Assembly (NCBI GenBank): GCA_041567315.1
Contig: JBFGCA010000098.1
Span: 1 to 18,720, forward strand
From: JBFGCA01 sp041567315
Lineage (GTDB): Bacteria > Acidobacteriota > Thermoanaerobaculia > Multivoradales > JAHEKO01
Direction of reading: 5' to 3'
DNA length: 18,720 nt
In this document: positions 1 to 6,110 of the stretch, piece by piece
How positions within the stretch are numbered: the stretch's first letter is position 1
Layout: each line of letters starts with the position of its first letter
Translations under genes and position numbers: made by a program
The notes under the pieces: model-generated
Told to the model about the DNA's origin: nothing
The model's database searches: none
The model's input: the letters and a program-made list of their open reading frames with translations, nothing else

Positions 1-138
1 CTCACTGATGCCGACGCCGCTCTGGTGATCGGGGAGGCCGAGCTCGGCTCGGCGAGAGTTGGAGGGCCGCGGAGAGGTCGAAGTGTGTCGGGCTGGGACC
101 TGTCGCCTTGCCCGGCGGGCGGCCTTTCCGTAGAGTAG
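1..138 (+). pseudogene. Possible 3' remnant of mqnA (truncated or frameshifted)
   Basis: This frame is open from the window edge and stops at TAG 136-138, seven bases before mqnC. Its first residues read LTDADAALVIGEAELG, which resembles the D-A-A-L-[VI]-I-G segment I know from the MqnA/VitK2-biosynthesis fold (chorismate dehydratase, first step of the futalosine menaquinone pathway). MqnA normally continues for many more residues after that segment, including a W..[LT]TGLPFVFA-like motif. Here only about 30 unrelated-looking, Gly/Arg/Pro-rich residues follow, and no other frame restores the family sequence clearly. The position directly before mqnC fits. It could be a decayed gene, a sequencing frameshift near base 50-55, or chance similarity in the tail of another gene. 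Confidence 0.3.
108..136 (+). promoter_or_regulatory. Candidate sigma70-type promoter of mqnC
   Basis: TTGCCC at 108-113 and TAGAGT at 131-136 are separated by 17 bases, each matching four of six positions of the housekeeping consensus. The -10 box ends only nine bases before the mqnC ATG and no Shine-Dalgarno sequence is visible there, so the transcript may be nearly leaderless. It overlaps the tail of the upstream open frame. Confidence 0.4.
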
Positions 139-145
139 TCCGGGT

Positions 146-1327
146 ATGGAGCTCTCCCCCTCCGGCCGTCCGGTCGACGCCATCCTGGCCGACGCGGTGG
201 CGGGCCGCCGGATCAGCGTCGGCGACGCCCACACGCTGCTCCGCGACGGCGAGCTGCTGGAGCTGGGGATGGCGGCCCACGAGGTGCGCTGCCGGTTCAA
301 CGACCCCGCGGTCGCCACCTACAACGTCGATCGCAACATCAACTACACCAACGTCTGCGTCTACCGCTGCCGGTTCTGCGCCTTCTACCGGCCGCCGGGC
401 GACGCCGAGGGGTATCTGCTGCCCTTCGAGGAGATCGCCCGCAAGATCGAGGAGACCCTGGCTCTCAACGGCACCGGCATCCTGATGCAGGGCGGCGTCC
501 ATCCCGACCTGCCGCTCGCCTACTACGAGGACCTGCTGCGCCGCATCCGCGAGGCCTACCCGGCGATCCACGTCCACGCCTTCTCGCCGCCCGAGATCAA
601 GTTCGTCGCCCGCAAGGAGCGGCTGAGCTTCTACGAGGTGATCGGCCGGCTCAAGGCGGCCGGGCTGATGTCGATCCCCGGTGGCGGCGCCGAGCTGCTG
701 TCGGACGGGGTCCGCCGCGAGGTGCTGGCCTACGCCAAGACCTCGGCCGCGGAGTGGATCGACATCATGCGCCAGGCCCACCGCCACGGCCTCCGCACCT
801 CGGCGACCATGATGTACGGCATGGGCGAGGGCCTGGAGCCGCGGGTCGAGCACTTCCAGCGGGTCCGCGACCTGCAGGACGAGACCGGCGGCTTCACCGC
901 CTTCATCTCCTGGACCTTCCAGCACGAGCACACCGAGATGGAGGAGGTGCCCGAGACCTTCGCCGACGAATACCTGAAGACCCTCGCGGTCTCCCGGCTG
1001 TTCCTCGACAACGTCGTCCACTTCCAGACCAGCTGGGTCACCCAGGGCAAGAAGATCGGCCAGCTCGGGCTCCACTTCGGGGCCGACGACGTGGGCTCGA
1101 TCATGATCGAGGAGAACGTCGTCTCGGCCGCCGGCACTGCCTACCGGATGAGCCAGGACGAGATCGAGCACCTGATCCGGTCGGCCGGCTTCCGCCCCCG
1201 CCAGCGCACCAACCTCTACGAGCGCTTCGTCGACCGCGACGACACCGCCGAGCTGGCCCGCGCCTACCGCCACGCCCTGACCCCCGACAACCGCCAACTC
1301 GCCTCCCCGCTGCCGGTGCTGGGTTGA
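146..1327 (+). CDS. mqnC: Cyclic dehypoxanthinyl futalosine synthase (radical SAM)
   Basis: A 393-residue radical SAM enzyme of the futalosine route to menaquinone. It cyclises dehypoxanthine futalosine to the cyclic form in the cytoplasm. The [4Fe-4S]/SAM motif CxxxCxxC is C71, C75, C78 inside NINYTNVCVYRCRFCAFYR, the MqnC rather than MqnE wording. Other family blocks are GILMQGGVHPDLP, VHAFSPPEI, SIPGGGAELLSDGVRR, TSATMMYGMGE and GSIMIEENVVSAAGT. The length is usual for MqnC. ATG 146 is the first start before the conserved region; it has no clear ribosome binding site but a promoter-like pair lies just upstream. No other complete menaquinone gene is in the window. The long minus-strand open frame across this gene is its antisense shadow. 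Confidence 0.95.
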   Translation: MELSPSGRPVDAILADAVAGRRISVGDAHTLLRDGELLELGMAAHEVRCRFNDPAVATYNVDRNINYTNVCVYRCRFCAFYRPPGDAEGYLLPFEEIARKIEETLALNGTGILMQGGVHPDLPLAYYEDLLRRIREAYPAIHVHAFSPPEIKFVARKERLSFYEVIGRLKAAGLMSIPGGGAELLSDGVRREVLAYAKTSAAEWIDIMRQAHRHGLRTSATMMYGMGEGLEPRVEHFQRVRDLQDETGGFTAFISWTFQHEHTEMEEVPETFADEYLKTLAVSRLFLDNVVHFQTSWVTQGKKIGQLGLHFGADDVGSIMIEENVVSAAGTAYRMSQDEIEHLIRSAGFRPRQRTNLYERFVDRDDTAELARAYRHALTPDNRQLASPLPVLG

Positions 1328-1341
1328 GCTTCCGCCCCCCG

Positions 1342-1776
1342 ATGAGCGACCACCGGGAGCAGCGCAACAAGCAGGTGATCCGCGATCTGCTGGCGGCGGC
1401 CGACGCGCACGACTACGAGACCTTGCGCAGCTTCTACGCCGACGACTACGTCGACCACGCCCCCTCGGAGGCGCGCTCCAAGGCGACCGGCGTCGACGCC
1501 CTGATGGAGGTGTTCGAGGCGGTCGGCGCCGCCTTTCCCGACACCCGCCACACCATCCACGACCTCGTTGCGGAAGGCGATCGGGTGGCCCTCCACGTCT
1601 CGGCGGCCGGCACCCACAGCGGGGGCCTCTGGGGGATCGCGGCCACCGGGGCGCGGATCGAGCAGACGGCGCTGGTCCTCTACCGCGTGGTCGACGGCAG
1701 GATCGCCGAGCGCTGGTGTCCCCACCAGCCCGGCGTCGTCGAGCAGCTCGAGCGGCTGGCCGCGAAGCCGGAGTAG
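1342..1776 (+). CDS. SnoaL-like / ester cyclase family protein (NTF2-like fold)
   Basis: This 144-residue protein has the look of the SnoaL/ester-cyclase branch of the NTF2-like fold. It has an N-terminal helix (RNKQVIRDLLAAADAHDYE), then FYADDYVDHAP with the D38-H39 pair usual in the family pocket, FPDTRHTIHDLVAEGDRVALHVSAAGTHSG, and a C-terminal strand LVLYRVVDGRIAERW. These proteins form small alpha+beta barrels; some catalyse ring closures in polyketide pathways, but most have unknown substrates and no polyketide genes are visible here. It begins 14 bases after the mqnC stop and is probably cotranscribed. An in-frame TTG at 1324 overlapping that stop is an alternative start. Any role in menaquinone synthesis would be guesswork. 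Confidence 0.85.
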   Translation: MSDHREQRNKQVIRDLLAAADAHDYETLRSFYADDYVDHAPSEARSKATGVDALMEVFEAVGAAFPDTRHTIHDLVAEGDRVALHVSAAGTHSGGLWGIAATGARIEQTALVLYRVVDGRIAERWCPHQPGVVEQLERLAAKPE

Positions 1777-1838
1777 ACACCCACCCGGCCCCGCTGCGTC
1801 GGCGGAGCTCGGCGCAAGGTCCTCTGTGTCGCCGTCGC

Positions 1839-1895
1839 CTAGTCGACGATCGTCGAGTACGACTGGCCGGCCTTGAGACCGCTCTTCACCTGCAT
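1839..1895 (-). CDS. 18-residue small ORF with strong ribosome binding site
   Basis: The frame from ATG (1893-1895) to TAG (1839-1841) encodes MQVKSGLKAGQSYSTIVD. GAGAGGAG lies seven bases upstream, one of the best Shine-Dalgarno matches in the window. Of 17 internal codons, 16 end in G or C, matching the genes around it. There is no signal peptide or membrane segment; the peptide has three basic residues at most near its N-terminal half and a polar Ser/Tyr/Thr-rich tail. From memory, short unannotated peptides starting M-x-[VI]-K-[ST]-x-x-K-A-G occur in many bacteria; I cannot confirm membership. It lies downstream of the DinB-fold gene on the same strand but 187 bases away, and no modification enzyme is adjacent. 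Function unknown; a peptide precursor, leader peptide or chance ORF are all possible. Confidence 0.5.
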   Translation of the reverse strand: MQVKSGLKAGQSYSTIVD

Positions 1896-1902
1896 GTCGC
1901 CG

Positions 1903-1910
1903 CTCCTCTC
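1903..1910 (-). promoter_or_regulatory. Shine-Dalgarno site of the 18-residue ORF
   Basis: GAGAGGAG on the minus strand, seven bases before ATG 1895. It decides the start of the small ORF, because no other start codon follows it at a useful distance. It overlaps a short palindromic stretch (CCTCTAGAGAGG), which could partly hide it in RNA. Confidence 0.5.
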
Positions 1911-1966
1911 TAGAGGTGCCCTGGTACTGGCCACTGGTTGCTCCTGCTTGCGCTGCTGTGAAGCGG

Positions 1967-1998
1967 ATTCTAGTCGGCGAGCCAGCGCCCCCGGGCAA
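1967..1998 (-). promoter_or_regulatory. Weak promoter candidate ahead of the 18-residue ORF
   Basis: On the minus strand TAGAAT (1967-1972, five of six to the -10 consensus) follows TTGCCC (1993-1998), but the spacer is 20 bases, longer than usual. It would give a leader of roughly 60 bases. The rest of the 1896-2082 gap shows no other gene; CCTCGG and CCGAGG just past the DinB stop could pair as a weak terminator stem. Confidence 0.25.
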
Positions 1999-2082
1999 GC
2001 TTCCTCCGGGTGAGGCGGTCGGCCCGCGGCGGCGGGTGGGTTGCTCGCCGCCCCTCGGGGCCCTGCGGCCGAGGAGAGCGTG

Positions 2083-2625
2083 CTACCCGCCGTGCCCGGC
2101 GCGGATGCGGTCGATCTGGCGCAGGTGGACGAGGTCGTGGCCGGCGTAGAGGCGGAGCATGTCGGCCAGGGTCTCGCGGCCGCGCTCGCTGTGGAGTCCG
2201 GCCCGCTGCCATTGGGCGTCGTCGAGCGAGCGGAGCAGGGCGAGGTTGGCGCGCCGCAGGGCGCGGAGCTGGGCGAGGACGTCGTCGAGCGCCGCCTGGC
2301 GGTAGCGCAGGGCCACCGCCCACCGGTCCTGGTCGTAGCCGGTGAGGGGGGCCCCGTCATCGGCCAGCACGCAGCGCATGCGGTAGGCCCACACCAGTTC
2401 GGAGTCGGCGAGGTGGTGGACGACCTCGAGGAGCGACCACCTGCCGGGCGCCTCGGGGCGGCGCAGGGCGTCGTCGTCGAGACCGGCCAGCCGCCGGTCG
2501 AGGGCGGCCGGCAGCTCCTCCAGGACGGCCAGCGGATCGTGGTCGCCGAGCAGTCCGAGGACCGCGGCGGTGTAGGCGTCCGCCTCGTCGCGGGCGGCGG
2601 CGATGGGGTTGGTGAAGATGCTCAC
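2083..2625 (-). CDS. DinB-fold (DinB/YfiT-like) metal-dependent protein
   Basis: A 180-residue four-helix protein of the DinB/YfiT-like group, whose members are metal-binding and in some cases thiol-dependent transferases (bacillithiol or mycothiol). The likely metal ligands are visible: H70-H71 in SLLEVVHHLADSE, and H163 and H167 in LYAGHDLVHLRQIDR. The pattern W-S-L-L-E-V-V-H-H-L-A-D-S-E and YRMRCVL after it are typical. The start is GTG 2623-2625 with no visible Shine-Dalgarno sequence; TAGAGT lies nine bases upstream, but no -35 box accompanies it. An 18-bp hairpin (2638-2685) lies only 12 bases upstream, so either this gene is driven from immediately in front of the start or the annotated start is wrong. 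Substrate unknown. Confidence 0.85.
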   Translation of the reverse strand: MSIFTNPIAAARDEADAYTAAVLGLLGDHDPLAVLEELPAALDRRLAGLDDDALRRPEAPGRWSLLEVVHHLADSELVWAYRMRCVLADDGAPLTGYDQDRWAVALRYRQAALDDVLAQLRALRRANLALLRSLDDAQWQRAGLHSERGRETLADMLRLYAGHDLVHLRQIDRIRAGHGG

Positions 2626-2637
2626 GCTGCCGGGACT

Positions 2638-2685
2638 CTAGCAGCCCGTGGTGGAAGTCCGCCGGCTTCCACCACGGGCTGCTGG
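2638..2685. repeat. Palindromic intergenic repeat, copy A (compact hairpin)
   Basis: Perfect 18-bp inverted arms at 2640-2657 and 2666-2683 (core AGCAGCCCGTGGTGGAAG) around an 8-base loop; the outer C-G and T-G extend the stem to 20 bp. The same arm sequence recurs at 18401-18428 and 18561-18581, about 16 kb away. This copy lacks the long interior of the distal copies. It lies between the ferredoxin and DinB-fold genes and could act as a transcription terminator, but its recurrence points to a dispersed element. Confidence 0.85.
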
Positions 2686-2694
2686 CAGCGCAGG

Positions 2695-2718
2695 GGCTCG
2701 CCGAGCCGGCGGCGAGCC
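2695..2718 (-). terminator. Hairpin downstream of the ferredoxin gene
   Basis: Perfect 9-bp stem GGCTCGCCG/CGGCGAGCC with a 6-base loop, 22 bases past the ferredoxin stop codon on the minus strand. There is no U-run, so intrinsic termination would be weak; GC-rich genomes often have such U-less hairpins. Confidence 0.35.
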
Positions 2719-2740
2719 GACGGTGGGGGCTCTGGCGCCG

Positions 2741-3070
2741 TCACTCCCACGGGATGTCGGGCATCGCCAGCCGCTCGACCGCCCGGCCCTCACCCACCAC
2801 GCTGACCTCGAGGATCTCGTCGACGTCCTCGAGCTCGACGCCGCCGTACCAGAGGTTGAACGGCCACACCGCCACCGTGGTGCCGCGGGAGCAGTGCTTG
2901 AGACAGCCGGTGCGGGTGACCATCACCCGGTCGCGCAGGCCCAGCTCGCGCACCCGGTCCTTGAAGCGGCGGTAGATCTCGAGCGACCCGCGCGGCCCGC
3001 AGCTCGGCTTGCGGGCCTCGGGCGGGCGCTCGTTGACGCAGACCAGGATCTGGATCGCGGGCTTGGGCAC
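2741..3070 (-). CDS. Thioredoxin-like [2Fe-2S] ferredoxin
   Basis: A 109-residue (2Fe-2S) ferredoxin of the thioredoxin-fold type (Aquifex/Clostridium class and NuoE-like domains). The four expected cysteines are C11 (ILVCVNER), C24 (PSCGPRGS), C56 and C60 (TRTGCLKHCSRGTTV). The ending, VAVWPFNLWYGGVELEDVDEIL, matches the family's conserved W-Y-[GR]-x-[VL] strand. It is a cytoplasmic electron carrier; the partner is not evident from neighbours. The chosen start is GTG 3068-3070, because no ATG lies in frame upstream and the next residues (PKPAIQILVC) begin the first strand. Read-through from this frame further upstream gives low-complexity Pro/Gly sequence. A GGGGGA is 12 bases before the start, a poor ribosome binding site. 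Confidence 0.9.
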   Translation of the reverse strand: MPKPAIQILVCVNERPPEARKPSCGPRGSLEIYRRFKDRVRELGLRDRVMVTRTGCLKHCSRGTTVAVWPFNLWYGGVELEDVDEILEVSVVGEGRAVERLAMPDIPWE

Positions 3071-3238
3071 GGCGTCGATCGGTCCCCCGGGGCTCGGCTT
3101 TCCGGGTGCGGCGCGCCAGCATAACGTCCCTGGCCCTGGCTCGTACGCCTCAGCCGGGCGCCCCAGGGAGCCGGATCGCGGGCCTGAGCCGGGCCGTCCG
3201 CGGGCTGTCTACGGCGGGCGTGCCCGAAAGGGGGCAGT

Positions 3239-3244
3239 TAGAAT
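3239..3244 (+). promoter_or_regulatory. Isolated -10-like box in the divergent region 3071-3318
   Basis: The 248 bases between the ferredoxin and the next plus-strand gene hold no convincing ORF. TAGAAT at 3239-3244, five of six to the -10 consensus, is the only promoter-like signal I see; no fitting -35 box precedes it. It lies 75 bases before the GTG of the small membrane protein gene. Confidence 0.25.
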
Positions 3245-3318
3245 CGCGCGGTTTCGCGGCATTGTCCCCGAAGCCACTGCGGGGCCTCGAGTCGGAAGGT
3301 CCTACCTCGAAGAACGCC

Positions 3319-3711
3319 GTGTCGAAGCGCCTCAGCCTGGCGGTGCTGACCGCCGCGCCGACCCTGATTCTGGTAGGTCTGGCCTGGGATCGACCCGCTG
3401 CTAGGTGCACGGCGTCGGTGCTCGTCGCGCTTGTGCCGGTGGCGCTGATCGGGCTGGCCACCGGAGGCAGCCGCCGGCTGAGGTGGCCGCTGGCCGGTCT
3501 CTTCCTTCTACTCGCCGGCACCTGGGCGGTGCTGCTGGCCGAGCCGGGACCGGCCGCCGGGGCGGCGATCCGGGCGGGCGCGGGATTGGCCCCCCTGGTG
3601 CTGATGACCGCCGGTCTGGTGGTGCTGCCGCTTGCCCTGGTCACGGCGGCGTTCGCCCTGACCTTCCGCCCGCCGCTGCCGCCCGACGACCGGCACGAGG
3701 GCGACCGATGA
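3319..3711 (+). CDS. Small four-helix membrane protein, unknown function
   Basis: 130 residues with about four hydrophobic segments (roughly residues 6-20, 30-45, 53-70 and 83-112) and a basic/acidic tail PPDDRHEGDR. I do not recognise a named family. It overlaps the following symporter gene by four bases (ATGA), and small membrane proteins in front of sodium:solute symporters are a recurring arrangement, so it may be an accessory subunit; this is inference. The GTG at 3319 is chosen because the protein turns hydrophobic and gene-like there. The frame stays open back to ATG 3106, but that stretch is Ser/Arg/Pro-rich and looks non-coding. No strong ribosome binding site is seen at either start. 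Confidence 0.65.
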   Translation: MSKRLSLAVLTAAPTLILVGLAWDRPAARCTASVLVALVPVALIGLATGGSRRLRWPLAGLFLLLAGTWAVLLAEPGPAAGAAIRAGAGLAPLVLMTAGLVVLPLALVTAAFALTFRPPLPPDDRHEGDR

Positions 3712-5225
3712 GCGGGGCGGTGCTGGCCGCGGCGCTGGGCTCGCTGGCGCTGATGGCGGCGCTCGGCCTCTGGGCGGCCGGGCGCACCCGCACGGCGAGC
3801 GACTTCTTCATCGCCGGTCAGCGGCTGGGGCTGTGGGTCACCGGACTGGGCACCATGTCGGCCGCCTTCAGCGGCTTCGTCTTCCTCGGCGGGCCGGGGC
3901 TCACCTATCGGATCGGCGTCGCCTCGCTGTTCATCGTGCTGCCGGTTGGGTTCACCGCCGGGCTGCTGTGCTGGGTGGTGGCCGGGCCGCTGCGGCGGCT
4001 GGCCGGCGACGGCGACGTCTTCACGCTGACCGATGTCCTGGCGCGGCGGTACGCCGGGCCCTGGCCGGCCGCGCTCGGGGCGCTGGCCACGGTGGTCGGC
4101 ACGGTGGGCTACCTGGGGTCGCAGCTGCTGGCGCTGGGGCTGGTGCTGGAGGCGGTGCTGGGCACCGCGGGGCCGCTCGGCGCCTGGAGCCTGCCGGCGG
4201 CGCTGGGGGCCGGCGCCCTGGTGGTCCTGTTCTACAGCGCGGCCGGCGGGATGGTGGCGGGCGCCTACACCGATCTGGCGCAGGGGCTGCTGATGCTGGC
4301 CGCCGCGGTAGGCGTCTTCGTCTGGGCGCTGGGCGCGGCCGGCGGTCCGGCCGCCATCGTCGGCGCGGTGAGCGCCGACGCCCGCTTCGCCGGTTTCTTC
4401 GAGCCCTTCGGCCGGATCGGGCCGGCGGCGGCGCTGGGCTTCTTCTGGGTCTTCGGGCTGGGGGTGCTGGGACAGCCGCAGATGCTCCACAAGTTCTTCA
4501 TGCTGCGCGATCCGCGGCAGCTACGGTGGATGCCGCTGGTGCTCGGCGGCTCACAGGCGGTCTGTCTGCTGGTCTGGGTCGGTCTGGGCCTGGCGGCCCC
4601 CGCCTTCGTCGCCCAGGGCCGGCTGGCGCCGCTGGAGCGGCCCGACGAGGCCTCGCTGGCCGTGCTGCTGGGCTTCGCGCCGCCGCTGTTGGCCGGTCTG
4701 GCGGTGGCCGGCGGTCTGGCCGCCATCATGTCGACTGCCGACTCGTTCCTCAACATCGGCTCGGCTGCGCTGGTCCGCGACCTGCCGCGGTTGCTCGGGC
4801 GGCGGCTGGCCGACGAGCTGCGCTGGGGCCGGATGGCGACGGTGGGGCTGGCGGTGGCGGCGGCGGTGCTGGCCCTGGCCTACGGCGACCTCATCGCCCT
4901 GCTGGGGACCTTCGCCTTCGGGATTCTGGGCGCCTCGCTGGCGCCGGCGCTGGCCGTCGGCCTCAACTGGGAGCGGGTGGGCCCGGGGGCCGCCGCCGCC
5001 TCGATCGGCACCGGGCTGGGGCTGACCCTGCTGCTCGAGCTGGTGGCGCGCCGGGGCGGCTTCGTGGCCCTAGCCGAAGCGCTGCCCGGTCTGGCCCCGA
5101 TCGGCGGGGCCGGGGTGCCGCCGGCGGCGCTGGCGCTGGCGGCGTCGTTCACCGTGCTGATGGTCGCCACCTGGGCGGGTGGCCGCCGCCCATCGGCCGG
5201 CCCGACGGCGGGGGAGCCGAGATGA
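3708..5225 (+). CDS. Sodium:solute symporter (SSS family)
   Basis: 505 residues, almost entirely hydrophobic helices, consistent with the 13-helix SSS (LeuT-fold) transporters that move an organic solute inward with Na+. Family signatures: ASDFFIAGQRLG at 30-41, SAAFSGFVFLGGPG after it, GQPQMLHKFFMLRDP mid-protein, and IMSTADSFLNIGSAALVRD with S342, T343 and S346 at the Na2-site region. The substrate (proline, acetate, pantothenate and others occur in the family) cannot be told from sequence. The start ATG overlaps the stop of the small membrane gene and its stop overlaps the lipid kinase start, so the three are translationally coupled. Confidence 0.92.
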   Translation: MSGAVLAAALGSLALMAALGLWAAGRTRTASDFFIAGQRLGLWVTGLGTMSAAFSGFVFLGGPGLTYRIGVASLFIVLPVGFTAGLLCWVVAGPLRRLAGDGDVFTLTDVLARRYAGPWPAALGALATVVGTVGYLGSQLLALGLVLEAVLGTAGPLGAWSLPAALGAGALVVLFYSAAGGMVAGAYTDLAQGLLMLAAAVGVFVWALGAAGGPAAIVGAVSADARFAGFFEPFGRIGPAAALGFFWVFGLGVLGQPQMLHKFFMLRDPRQLRWMPLVLGGSQAVCLLVWVGLGLAAPAFVAQGRLAPLERPDEASLAVLLGFAPPLLAGLAVAGGLAAIMSTADSFLNIGSAALVRDLPRLLGRRLADELRWGRMATVGLAVAAAVLALAYGDLIALLGTFAFGILGASLAPALAVGLNWERVGPGAAAASIGTGLGLTLLLELVARRGGFVALAEALPGLAPIGGAGVPPAALALAASFTVLMVATWAGGRRPSAGPTAGEPR

Positions 5226-6097
5226 TGCGCCTGCTGGTCAACCCGGCGGCCGGGGGCGGGCGCGGCCGGCGGCTGTTCGAGCGGCTGCGGGGCTGGGCCG
5301 GGCCGGCGGTTGCCACGGCGACCCTCAGCCGCGACGCCGAGGACCTCGCCGAACAGGCCGGGCGGGCGGCCGCCGAAGGGGTGGAGCGGCTGCTGGTGGC
5401 CGGTGGCGACGGGACCTTCCACCACGTCCTGCAGGGCCTGGCGGCGACCGACTGCGTCCTGGGGCTGATCCCGGTGGGGCGGGGCAACGACCTGGCCGGC
5501 ACCCTCGGCGTGCCGCGCGACCCGCGGGCGGCGGTCGAGCGGGCGCTCACCGCGCCGCCGCGGCGCATCGATCTCGGGCGCGTCGGTGGGCGCTGGTTCG
5601 CGGTCTACTGCGGACTGGGCTTCGACAGCGAGGTTGCCAGTTTCGTCCACGCCCGGCGGCGCTGGGTGGGCGGCCCGCTGGTCTACGCCTGGGGGGTGGT
5701 GCGGACGCTGGCCAGCTTCCGCCCGCCGACCCTCGAGGTGGAGCACGACGAGGGCCGCTTCCAGGGTCCCGCCACCCTCGCCGTGCTCAGCAACTGCCCG
5801 CGTTTCGGCGGCGGCATGCGGATCGCCCCCGAGGCGCGACCCGACGACGGCCTGCTCGACCTGGTGCTGGTCCGGGAGGTTTCGCGGACCGAGCTGCTGC
5901 GGGTCTTCCCCCGGGTCTACCGCGGCCGTCACGCCGGCCATCCGGCGGTGGCTTTCCAGACCACCCGGCAGGCCACCCTGGCGGTCGACCGCCCGCTGAC
6001 GCTGTTCGCCGACGGCGAGCCGGTCCGCCGCGCCGGCGCCGGCGAGACCGCGGTCCGGGCCGAGATCGTGCCCGGCGCGTTGCGGGTGGCGGTGTAG
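5222..6097 (+). CDS. Diacylglycerol kinase-family lipid kinase
   Basis: 291-residue protein of the DAGK_cat/YegS/DgkB/sphingosine kinase family, which phosphorylates a lipid hydroxyl with ATP at the membrane surface. Motifs: NPAAGGGRGRR at 7-17, the nucleotide-binding GGDGTFHHV at 61-69, PVGRGNDLAGTLG at 84-96, and GGGMRIAPEARPDDGLLDLVLV near 197-216, all canonical. Length is normal. The start ATG at 5222 overlaps the symporter stop by four bases; a second ATG follows directly. It ends 13 bases before the convergent TPR gene. Which lipid it uses is not visible. Confidence 0.93.
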   Translation: MMRLLVNPAAGGGRGRRLFERLRGWAGPAVATATLSRDAEDLAEQAGRAAAEGVERLLVAGGDGTFHHVLQGLAATDCVLGLIPVGRGNDLAGTLGVPRDPRAAVERALTAPPRRIDLGRVGGRWFAVYCGLGFDSEVASFVHARRRWVGGPLVYAWGVVRTLASFRPPTLEVEHDEGRFQGPATLAVLSNCPRFGGGMRIAPEARPDDGLLDLVLVREVSRTELLRVFPRVYRGRHAGHPAVAFQTTRQATLAVDRPLTLFADGEPVRRAGAGETAVRAEIVPGALRVAV

Positions 6098-6110
6098 GCG
6101 CCGCTGGCCG

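Noticed and set aside
2..1780. 592-codon minus-strand open frame
   Set aside because: Antisense to mqnC and the SnoaL-like gene, Arg/Gly/Pro-biased composition, no family resemblance; a shadow caused by high GC.
1264..1998. Minus-strand frame with TTG start near GGAGGA
   Set aside because: It runs antisense through the SnoaL-like gene and shows no protein-like composition.
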